The translations under genes were made by a program, and so were the position numbers. From positions 1 to 37,297 of the forward strand of contig JAGSHB010000044.1 of NCBI GenBank assembly GCA_023954815.1: 37,297 nucleotides of DNA. The letters are read 5' to 3'. The number at the start of each line of letters is the position of its first letter. Position 1 is the first letter of the stretch. Below the pieces are notes generated by a model. It was not told the DNA's origin, searched no databases, and saw only the letters and a program-made list of their open reading frames with translations. Source of the stretch: Myxococcales bacterium (GTDB lineage Bacteria; Myxococcota_A; UBA9042). Of the stretch, positions 7,827 to 15,540 are shown in pieces.

Positions 7827-8960
7827 TCATGGTTTCTGGCCCGCATGACCCACCGGCCTGCGTCCCGCCCGATTCTTTTCGCCCTTCGCTGATTTGCGCT
7901 TGGCCGACTTGTTGTTTTGTGGCGCCGGCGGGCGCGGGCTCGATGGCCCCGCAGCCCGGCGCAAAGGCGGTAGCGCCGCCCACTTGCTCGCAGCCACGGC
8001 GTCGACGATCGCGCGCTCAGGCCTGGAAGCGTCGTCCATCAACACGTACCGCAGACGCTCTCCGCGTTTTTCCAGCGCGCCCAGCAGACGATCGAGCTGC
8101 GCGATGACCCGAGACAGGTCCTCGCCATCGCGATGCCCAATACGAACTTCTGAAGCGTCCCGGGCAGACATGACGGTCACACCGAGCACGGGATCCCAGC
8201 TCACTTCGCCGATCGGGAAGCGCTGGGCTACCGAGGTTTCACGCCACCGGAGCACCACAGAGAGCAATCGCGTCAGGGTGCGGCGCGCCAAGGCACGGTG
8301 GGCCGCCTTTGCACGACCAGCAGCGTCTTTGGCCTTGCCATCCCACCGCAGCATTTTCAGCGAAATACCCGTGATCACAGGTAGCTCGTGGCTGGCGCCG
8401 AGATCGAGGGACTTGATGAAATTGCCGCCAGCGTCCACTAGAACGACAGCGCCGTCGACGACCATCGCAGCGGGAACGTGCTCGGATACGCGCACGTGCA
8501 CCGTGCCTGGCATCTCGATGCGCACAATTGCGTGACTAATCCAGGGCAATTCTTCGATAGCCACCTTCACCTGTTGCGTCGACACACCGAGCAACGGCGC
8601 GCCAACGGCGAGCCCAGACGCAGCAATTAGCTCGGATTCTTCGGTTCGCAGCGCGCCATCGACTTCAAACGCGCGCACTTTGAACTGCTTGGTGCGGGAA
8701 GAGTAGCTGTCCATGGACATGGCCACACCAATCACCAAGGCAATGCACACACCGGCCGTGACGGCAGCACCAATGCGAGCCAAGACCACGCGCGGCTGGA
8801 TAACCAGCCCATCGTCGTGACCTTGGCTCGGCACCTCGGTTGGATGATGACGCCGAGTGGTCAGCCAGTGCCGAACCCGCACAAACCAAGCCATCAGCCC
8901 GAACCGCTGGGGTTTGGGCCGATGATTTCGGCTGTTGCGACGGTTGACAGGCCTGTTCAC
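7827..8960 (-). CDS. ftsQ: Cell division protein FtsQ (POTRA domain)
   Basis: A bitopic divisome protein that links FtsL/FtsB to early division proteins. It has a basic cytoplasmic tail (about 1-57), one membrane segment (about 58-81), a FtsQ-type POTRA domain (about 92-163: FKVRAFEVDG to VHVRVSEHVPAAM), then a beta domain to about residue 330. A Lys/Arg/Pro-rich C-terminal tail (about 340-377) is unusual. The best start is GTG at 8960, with GGAGGG 6 bases upstream, overlapping the murG stop as GTGA; an ATG at 8987 is in frame but lies deeper inside murG. The FtsQ call rests on topology, the POTRA motif and position before ftsA. Confidence 0.92.
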   Translation of the reverse strand: MNRPVNRRNSRNHRPKPQRFGLMAWFVRVRHWLTTRRHHPTEVPSQGHDDGLVIQPRVVLARIGAAVTAGVCIALVIGVAMSMDSYSSRTKQFKVRAFEVDGALRTEESELIAASGLAVGAPLLGVSTQQVKVAIEELPWISHAIVRIEMPGTVHVRVSEHVPAAMVVDGAVVLVDAGGNFIKSLDLGASHELPVITGISLKMLRWDGKAKDAAGRAKAAHRALARRTLTRLLSVVLRWRETSVAQRFPIGEVSWDPVLGVTVMSARDASEVRIGHRDGEDLSRVIAQLDRLLGALEKRGERLRYVLMDDASRPERAIVDAVAASKWAALPPLRRAAGPSSPRPPAPQNNKSAKRKSAKGEKNRAGRRPVGHAGQKP

Positions 8961-10069
8961 CAGCGTCCCTCCATAAGCGCGTCGCAATCTCTGACGACAG
9001 CTTCCGCAGCATCTGGCCTTGCGACCTCGCGTGCCCCATCTGAGGCCCGCTGCAGTGCGGTATTATCAGTCAACACCGAGGCGATCCGTTGCGCTAGTTT
9101 TTCGCTATTCCAGTCTTTTTGGCGACTCCAGAATCCACCGCCCGCAGCACAAAACGCCGCTGCATTGGCGGCTTGGTGATCGCCTGCCGCATAGGGGAAA
9201 GGAACCAGTAAAGCGGGTAGTGCGCTGGCGGCGAGCTCCGAAACGGTGCCAGAGCCCGATCGGGTGATGCCCAGGTCTGCCCAAGCGAGGGCCGCAGCCA
9301 TGTCATCGATGTAGGAAACGACCTCGCAGGGTAGCTCCGATTCGGCGTAAGCCGCCTGCACGGGCGCGGCCTCGAGCTTGCCGACTTGGTGACGCACAAT
9401 CAGGCGGATGTCGTCGGCCGCTAGAAGCTTTGCCACCGCGCCCAGCAACGCAGGCACATTGTCATTGAGAAAGAGCGCACCCTGACTGCCGCCAACGACG
9501 AGCACCCGACGCTCCGTTGGGCCTTCGGACAGCTCTTCGCGGGTGACATTGGCAATCTCAGCACGGACAGGATTACCGGTGACGCAGATCTTCTTCGTCG
9601 GAAAGGCTGATTTTGCAGCCTCAAAGCCGAGGTAGACGCGGTCGACCAGACGCCCGAGCACCTTGTTGGTCATGCCAGGAACAGCGTTGCTCTCGTGAAT
9701 AGCGGTCCGTACCCGCATCAATTTGGCGGCGAGAACCGCTGCCCCGGAAGCGTATCCGCCGACGCCGATAACCAGCGACGCGCCCTGACCGCGAATCAAA
9801 CGACGAGCCTGCAAGATGCCGCGCCATAGGCCCAGAAGCCCGCGCAATTTACCCAACAAGCCGGCACCGACCAGCCGGGTACCTTCGACGAGCTCGATGC
9901 GATAGCCGCGCGCAGGCACGAGACGCGCCTCCAGCCCCTTGGCCGTGCCGATGAACAGCACATCAGCGCCGGGATGGGCCGCGACAAAGGCGTCGGCGAT
10001 GGCCAATGCGGGGTTGACGTGACCGCCGGTTCCGCCGCCAGCGATGACGATGTGAGGAGAGGCGCTCAT
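8957..10069 (-). CDS. murG: UDP-GlcNAc--lipid I GlcNAc transferase MurG
   Basis: It adds GlcNAc to lipid I to give lipid II on the cytoplasmic face of the membrane. The glycine-rich GGTGGHVNPA begins at residue 12. HESNAVPGMTNK, GNPVRAEI and GGSQGA follow in the family order, and the UDP-GlcNAc-binding region reads ITRSGSGTVSELAA and then PYAAGDHQAANA. Length of 370 aa is typical. Its ATG overlaps the ftsW stop by 4 bases (ATGA). No murC follows, which is unusual: ftsQ begins at the murG stop codon. Confidence 0.98.
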   Translation of the reverse strand: MSASPHIVIAGGGTGGHVNPALAIADAFVAAHPGADVLFIGTAKGLEARLVPARGYRIELVEGTRLVGAGLLGKLRGLLGLWRGILQARRLIRGQGASLVIGVGGYASGAAVLAAKLMRVRTAIHESNAVPGMTNKVLGRLVDRVYLGFEAAKSAFPTKKICVTGNPVRAEIANVTREELSEGPTERRVLVVGGSQGALFLNDNVPALLGAVAKLLAADDIRLIVRHQVGKLEAAPVQAAYAESELPCEVVSYIDDMAAALAWADLGITRSGSGTVSELAASALPALLVPFPYAAGDHQAANAAAFCAAGGGFWSRQKDWNSEKLAQRIASVLTDNTALQRASDGAREVARPDAAEAVVRDCDALMEGRW

Positions 10070-11379
10070 GGGCGAGGCACCTCACGAGATGCGCGCCAAA
10101 CCCTTGTATTTCCGGGACGCTTCTTTCCAAACTTCGGGAGATCAGGCAGCACGAGGTCGGGATTTCCACCGCGACCGACGTTGAGCAAAATGCCCGCGGC
10201 CATGCTCATCACGATGAGAGACGTGCCGCCGTAGCTCACGAAGGGCAGCGTCAGCCCCTTGGTGGGGAGCAGCCCCAAGACGACGCCGAAATTGACCGCC
10301 GCCTGCACACCGAACAGCACGGTGAGACCGATGGCGAGCAGGCGACCGAACTCGTCGCGGGCCGATAGGGCGATGCGCAACCCGCGGTAGATAAGGAAGA
10401 TGAAGCAGACTGCGATGAACATGATGCCGACCAGCCCCAGCTCCTCGCCGACGATGGCCAGCACAAAATCGGTGTGAGCCTCAGGCACAAAACCCAACTT
10501 TTGGTGGGACGCACCGAGCCCTCTGCCGAAAAATCCGCCCATGGCCACAGCCAGCTTCGAGTTCCAGAGCTGGTAGCCGACGTCGGCGCGATGCTCAAAG
10601 TTGTCGATAAAAGCGGTAATTCGCCGACTACGCATCGGATTATGGGCAAGAAAGACACCGAGTAAGCTCACGCCACTGAGTCCAATGAACACCAGCGGGG
10701 CCACGCGAGCGCCAGCGACGAACGTCATTGTGAAGAGAAGAACCGCGAGCACCAGCGCGGTACCCAAGTCCGGCTGCTTCATGCAGAGCAGCCCCAACAC
10801 CGACCACACCATGAAGTGAGGCAGGAGGCCGACATGGAAGGTCTGGATGGAGTTACGCTCCGCCTTTTTGGACAAGGAGCGAGCTAGGTAGGCGACGAAG
10901 ATGACCTTGGCCAGCTCTGCGGGTTGGAAGGAAAACCCACCGATGGCCAACCAGCGCGTCGCGCGATTACGGGTGATACCGAAGATAGGAACGAGCACCA
11001 ACGCAAAGAGCGCCACAGCCATGGCGGGATAGGCCAGCTTCTTCCACATCTGATACGGCATGTTCGCAAAGAGCAGCAGCGTGAAGGTCGCCACGCCGAT
11101 GAAGCGGAGATGACGGGTGAGGAACATGTGCTCGTCGCCAAAACGATGCACTGCAAGGTAGTAGGACGCCGAAAACGCCATGACGATACCCATCACCGCC
11201 AAGGCCGCGACGACCGAGAGCAGCGCCCAATCCATACCGACCGGGTGACGAACCAAGTCTTCATCGCTCACGGGCATGTTGGGGCCACGGTGAGAGACGA
11301 GCGTGGGCCCCGATAGCGAGCCGAGGGAGGGCTCGCCAGCGTAGGCAGATCCGGATGCGGTTGGGGGGACCGAAGACAC
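10066..11379 (-). CDS. ftsW: SEDS peptidoglycan glycosyltransferase FtsW
   Basis: FtsW polymerises lipid II into septal glycan strands in partnership with FtsI. The sequence has about ten membrane segments. Conserved SEDS blocks are present: RWLAIGGFSFQPAELAK, KQPDLGTA, GYQLWNSKLAVAMGG, AHTDFVLAIVGEELGL and LPFVSYGGTSL. I prefer the GTG at 11379, two bases after the mraY stop with GAGG 5 bases upstream. An ATG at 11439 is in frame but overlaps mraY by 58 bases, and an ATG at 11277 has no ribosome site. murD, normally between mraY and ftsW, is absent. RodA is the alternative, but the dcw context makes FtsW far more likely. Confidence 0.97.
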   Translation of the reverse strand: MSSVPPTASGSAYAGEPSLGSLSGPTLVSHRGPNMPVSDEDLVRHPVGMDWALLSVVAALAVMGIVMAFSASYYLAVHRFGDEHMFLTRHLRFIGVATFTLLLFANMPYQMWKKLAYPAMAVALFALVLVPIFGITRNRATRWLAIGGFSFQPAELAKVIFVAYLARSLSKKAERNSIQTFHVGLLPHFMVWSVLGLLCMKQPDLGTALVLAVLLFTMTFVAGARVAPLVFIGLSGVSLLGVFLAHNPMRSRRITAFIDNFEHRADVGYQLWNSKLAVAMGGFFGRGLGASHQKLGFVPEAHTDFVLAIVGEELGLVGIMFIAVCFIFLIYRGLRIALSARDEFGRLLAIGLTVLFGVQAAVNFGVVLGLLPTKGLTLPFVSYGGTSLIVMSMAAGILLNVGRGGNPDLVLPDLPKFGKKRPGNTRVWRASREVPRP

Positions 11380-11381
11380 GA

Positions 11382-12515
11382 CTACCTCAACTTGAGACTG
11401 GCTAGGGCGACGAGCGCCAAGATGATGGAAATAATCCAAAAACGAACGGTAACGCGCGGCTCAGGCCACCCCTTCTTCTCGAAGTGATGGTGAATCGGCG
11501 CCATGCGGAAGACGCGCTTGCCGGTGAGCTTGAACGAGGTGGTCTGCGTGATGACGCTGAGGGCCTCGACGACGAAAATTCCCCCGATAATCAGGGTCAG
11601 AAGCTCGTTTTTGGACAGGATAGCGAACATGCCGAGGGTGCCACCAAGGGCTAACGCACCGACATCACCCATGAAAACCTGAGCGGGAAAGGTGTTGTAC
11701 CAGAGAAACCCAACGCCAGCTCCGATGACCGCAGCGGCGACGACGGCGAGTTCTTGGGCGCCGGGTACGCTGGGAATCAGCAGGTAGTCACTCATCACGA
11801 ATTGGTGGATGGCGCCGTCGACTTCGAGACCGATGCTGCCGCCGCTCAGATAGCAGAGCACCGCGAAGACCGTGCTTGCGACCATGACGGGGACGATGGC
11901 GAGACCGTCGAGACCGTCGGTCAGGTTGACTGCGTTGGACAGGCCGACGATGCCGACTGCCGCGCCGATGCCGTAGAGCCACGCCGGGAGAACGAGACTA
12001 AAGGCCTGCGCGCTGACGAAGGGCACGTACATGTGGGTGTCGGCGAGCTGTTCGCCGAGGGTGCCGCTGTACATGAGGTAGCAGACCAGTCCCGCGACCG
12101 AGAACTGAACGGCGAGCTTCTGCTTCCCCGTTACACCCTTGGTGTTCTTGTAGCGGATCTTCAGGAAGTCATCGACGAAACCGAGCAGGCCGTAGGTCAA
12201 TGTCGGGATCATCGTCAGCCAGACGAAGGGGCTGCGAATGTCCCCCCAGAGACCAACGGAGACGGCCAGGGCGACCAAGATCAGCACGCCGCCCATCGTC
12301 GGCGTTCCGGCCTTCGAAAAGTGGCTCTCGGGTCCATCTGAGCGGACCACCTGCCCGAGCTGTTTCGCCTGCAAACGCCTGATAAACCAGGGGTAAAGTG
12401 CCATAGCGATGAGCAATGACGTACCCATGGCACCGATGGTGCGGAAGGTGACGTATCGAAAAACGTTGAGGGGACCGAATTGGTCACGCATCAACTCAGA
12501 GAGCCACAGAAACAC
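11382..12515 (-). CDS. mraY: Phospho-N-acetylmuramoyl-pentapeptide-transferase MraY
   Basis: It transfers phospho-MurNAc-pentapeptide from UDP to undecaprenyl phosphate, forming lipid I. It is an integral membrane protein with about ten helices. From the GTG start at 12515, the aspartates D115 and D116 in GFVDDFLK fall at the same numbers as in E. coli. NAVNLTDGLDGLA and APIHHHFEKKGW are also present. This GTG has GGAGG 6 bases upstream, and its N-terminus (VFLWLSELM...NVFRYVTFR) aligns with other MraY proteins. The in-frame ATG at 12545 lies inside murF and adds 10 residues. The gene overlaps the end of the murE-murF fusion by 20 bases. Confidence 0.98.
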   Translation of the reverse strand: MFLWLSELMRDQFGPLNVFRYVTFRTIGAMGTSLLIAMALYPWFIRRLQAKQLGQVVRSDGPESHFSKAGTPTMGGVLILVALAVSVGLWGDIRSPFVWLTMIPTLTYGLLGFVDDFLKIRYKNTKGVTGKQKLAVQFSVAGLVCYLMYSGTLGEQLADTHMYVPFVSAQAFSLVLPAWLYGIGAAVGIVGLSNAVNLTDGLDGLAIVPVMVASTVFAVLCYLSGGSIGLEVDGAIHQFVMSDYLLIPSVPGAQELAVVAAAVIGAGVGFLWYNTFPAQVFMGDVGALALGGTLGMFAILSKNELLTLIIGGIFVVEALSVITQTTSFKLTGKRVFRMAPIHHHFEKKGWPEPRVTVRFWIISIILALVALASLKLR

Positions 12516-15500
12516 GATCTTCCTCCAAAGCGATGGTCGCGCCATCGTTGGATGGGCCGGGGCCAGCCGTGGGGCTAGCCGTGGATGAATGGGGTGCAGC
12601 AGCAGCGCTCAGAGCGGCGATGACCGTTTCCATGCGCGCGCCGCGTGAGCCTTTGACCAAGATGGTGCGGGCGCCGCTGGCAAGAACCTTGGCAGCGGCG
12701 TCGGTGTCACCGGTGAAGGCAAAGGCCGCTTCGAGCCCAGCTTGGCGAGCGCCGCGAACCGTGTCCGCTGCGAATTGGCCACGCGCGAGCAAGAGCTGCA
12801 CACCGAGATCGGCAGCATCTGCGCCGGCTTGGGCGTGAAGCGCCGCGGCCTGCGGTCCGAGCTCCAGCATGTCGCCGAGAACAGCTGCATGGGGGCCGGC
12901 GAGCCCGGTGAGCGACTGCAAGGCCACGCGAACAGATGCGGGGTTGGCGTTGTAACAATCTTCAAGGACCAGACGATCACCTAGTGGCATCGGGCGCATC
13001 CGCTGACCGACCGGCTCGAAGCGTGCCAGTGCCCGCGCGGCGGCGACGACGTTGACCCCGGTGGCCGAGGCAATCGCGAGAGCCGTCAGCGCGTTGTGGA
13101 CCATGTGAACGCCAATCGCGGGCAGCGTGACCGGCACCTGTAGCCCGCAGACGCTGGCGACAAATCGTTGGCTGAGTGCGTCAACCTGCACGTCGCCCAC
13201 CACATGCACATCGGCGGGCGCAGCGATACCGACCGTCAAGATGGTGCCTGGAAGCTCGGCGAGATGCGGCGCGATGAGTGCGTCGCCAGCGGGCACGATG
13301 GCTGTGCCACCTGGCCGCAGACGGCGCAGGAGATCGGTCTTTTCTGCGGCAACCCCTTCGATGCTGCCCAGGCCCTCAAGGTGAGCGGCGGCAACGTTGG
13401 TGATAACGGCGACGTCGGGCTCGGCGATCCGGCCAAGCTCGGTGATTTCACCAGGAATGCTCATGCCGCATTCGACGACCGCATAGTCGTGATCGGCCCG
13501 TAGTCGCGCCAAGGTCTGAGGCACACCGATGCGGTTGTTGTGGTTCTTGAACGTGCGCAACACGTGGCCGGCGGCTCCCAGCGCCAAGGCGGTGAGCTCC
13601 TTGGTGGTCGTCTTGCCATTGCTGCCGGTGATGCAAACCACGGGGCCTCGGAATTGGCGACGATGAGCCAACGCGAGATCTCCCAGCGCGACGAGGGTGT
13701 CCGCGGTCTCGCACACCCAGGTGTCACCGTGGGCCAAGCGCTCGTCGGCGCGCCCTTGTTCGCAGATGAGGCCGGCAGCACCGAGCTCAACGGCTTTCTG
13801 TAGATAGCTGTGACCGTCGAACCGCTCGCCGACGAGCGCCACAAAGAGGGCTCCCGGCGAAATATGCCGGCTATCTGTCGTGAGCGTCGTCGTTGTCGCT
13901 GCCCCGCCCGAGCTCTGACCGCCCGTGGCTGCGGCAGCACGGGCCCCATCAAATGAAAAGTCGCTGAGGCCATCGACCGAGTACGCTGTGGCCACTTCCG
14001 CCGGGCGACGTTGCGCGCACCAGCGGCGGGCGATGGCAGCGTCGTCGAAGGGGCGGACCTCGGTACCGATGGTCTGTGTGGTCTCGTGACCTTTGCCAGC
14101 GATGATCAGCACATCGCCGGGAGACAGGACGCCAATCGCCCGGCGAATAGCATCGGCACGGTCGGCGTCGACACAGTATAGGTGCTCCCCCGGGGCGCGC
14201 GCGAGCGTCGAAGGAACCAGCCGGGTCAACTGCCGCGCGCCCGTACTCGCCAAGCCCTGGGCGACGGGAATCAGGATGGCGTCCGGGGACTCAGTGCGTG
14301 GATTGTCAGAGGTCGCGAAGGCAATATCGGCGGCGCCAGCAGCGGCCCCCATAGGCGCACGCTTGCCTTTGTCGCGGTCGCCACCGCAACCAAAGACGAC
14401 CACCAATTTCCCCTCGGCAGCGGTAAGCTCACGCCCCATGGCGAGCACCTGACTCAGCGCATCGGGGGTATGGGCATAGTCCACTAAAATCAGCGCGCCG
14501 AGCCTGTTTGCCACCGGCTCCAACCGACCTCTTGGCGCGGTGAGAGACTGGCAGGCCTTCGTGATTTCATCGACTTTCAGCCCGAGATCCCGGGCAAATA
14601 GCGCTGCGACAACGAGGTTGTGAGCGTTGTGTCGGCCCAGCAGCGACGCATGCAGCGCCATGACGTCCGCACCGATGTGAAGCCGCAGCCGCAGACCGTG
14701 CTGGTCCATCTGAAGGCCAGCAACCTGCGCCTGCGCGGTGGGATCAGCTCCGAAGCTGTAGGCGCGGATGTTGTCTGTGCCAGCCACGGCGCGTGCGTGG
14801 GCATCGTCGGCGTTGACCCAAGCTGGACTGCTCGTGGGCAACAACTCAGAGAACAGGCGTGTCTTTGCCGCGGCGTAGGATTGTAGATCCCCATGATAGT
14901 CGAGGTGATCACGGCTGAGATTGGTCCACGCCGCGCCTGAGATATGGGTGCCGAGCAACCTGCCCTGGTCCAACGCATGGGAGCTGGCTTCAAGGACGAC
15001 CACTTCAAAGCCGCGCGCCGCAAGTGCGGCCAGCCGCAGTTGCAGATCGACGGCGTCAGGCGTGGTCAGACCGCCAGACTCGATGCCATCTGCCGTCCAC
15101 AGACCGAGCGTCCCCAGGGCCGCAGCCTTGCGACCGGCGGCACAGAGCAGCTGAGCGGTCAGCGTGGCCGTCGTCGTCTTGCCGTTGGTCCCTGTAATCG
15201 CGAGGACGCGCATCTTGCGGCTCGGATGTCCGGCGAGAGCGCTGGCGAGCGGGCCGGCGACCCGTCGCGGGTCGGGGACGCGTACGAGAACTGTCTGCTG
15301 GGCGAGTTCGGGGTCAATAACCGCATCCTCGGCGACCACCGCAGCGACTGCGCCAGATGCGATGGCAGACGGTAGAAAGTCGAGTCCGCGAACGGAGAGA
15401 CCATCGCGCGCCACAAAGAGCGTTCCAGGAACCACCCGACGCGAATCGTTATGCACGGCGGTAATCTCGACGTTTGGCGATGCCAATTGCGCCTGCGCGG

Positions 15501-15540
15501 GATCGAGTCCGGCGCTGCGTAGGAGGTCGACAAGCTTCAT
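12496..15540 (-). CDS. murE-murF: MurE-MurF fusion: two successive muropeptide ligases in one polypeptide
   Basis: One 1014-aa frame encodes two Mur ligases. The MurE half (about 1-510) adds meso-diaminopimelate to UDP-MurNAc-L-Ala-D-Glu; its P-loop GTNGKTTT is at 117-124 and the mDAP-recognition motif DNPR at 412-415. The MurF half (about 545-1000) adds D-Ala-D-Ala; its P-loop GSNGKTTT is at 639-646, with NHNNRIGVPQTL and EDCYNANPAS further on. A linker (about 511-550) rich in Ala, Gly and Thr joins them. The C-terminal tail after about 985 is low-complexity. Its ATG overlaps the ftsI stop as ATGA. murE and murF are neighbours in most dcw operons, so fusion by loss of a stop is easy to picture. 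No frame break or internal stop is seen. Confidence 0.96.
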   Translation of the reverse strand: MKLVDLLRSAGLDPAQAQLASPNVEITAVHNDSRRVVPGTLFVARDGLSVRGLDFLPSAIASGAVAAVVAEDAVIDPELAQQTVLVRVPDPRRVAGPLASALAGHPSRKMRVLAITGTNGKTTTATLTAQLLCAAGRKAAALGTLGLWTADGIESGGLTTPDAVDLQLRLAALAARGFEVVVLEASSHALDQGRLLGTHISGAAWTNLSRDHLDYHGDLQSYAAAKTRLFSELLPTSSPAWVNADDAHARAVAGTDNIRAYSFGADPTAQAQVAGLQMDQHGLRLRLHIGADVMALHASLLGRHNAHNLVVAALFARDLGLKVDEITKACQSLTAPRGRLEPVANRLGALILVDYAHTPDALSQVLAMGRELTAAEGKLVVVFGCGGDRDKGKRAPMGAAAGAADIAFATSDNPRTESPDAILIPVAQGLASTGARQLTRLVPSTLARAPGEHLYCVDADRADAIRRAIGVLSPGDVLIIAGKGHETTQTIGTEVRPFDDAAIARRWCAQRRPAEVATAYSVDGLSDFSFDGARAAAATGGQSSGGAATTTTLTTDSRHISPGALFVALVGERFDGHSYLQKAVELGAAGLICEQGRADERLAHGDTWVCETADTLVALGDLALAHRRQFRGPVVCITGSNGKTTTKELTALALGAAGHVLRTFKNHNNRIGVPQTLARLRADHDYAVVECGMSIPGEITELGRIAEPDVAVITNVAAAHLEGLGSIEGVAAEKTDLLRRLRPGGTAIVPAGDALIAPHLAELPGTILTVGIAAPADVHVVGDVQVDALSQRFVASVCGLQVPVTLPAIGVHMVHNALTALAIASATGVNVVAAARALARFEPVGQRMRPMPLGDRLVLEDCYNANPASVRVALQSLTGLAGPHAAVLGDMLELGPQAAALHAQAGADAADLGVQLLLARGQFAADTVRGARQAGLEAAFAFTGDTDAAAKVLASGARTILVKGSRGARMETVIAALSAAAAPHSSTASPTAGPGPSNDGATIALEEDRVSVAL

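Noticed and set aside
11754-12341. Plus-strand open frame antisense to mraY
   Set aside because: The sequence is Asp/Glu/Ala-rich with no domain and is fully covered by mraY, so I treat it as a shadow.
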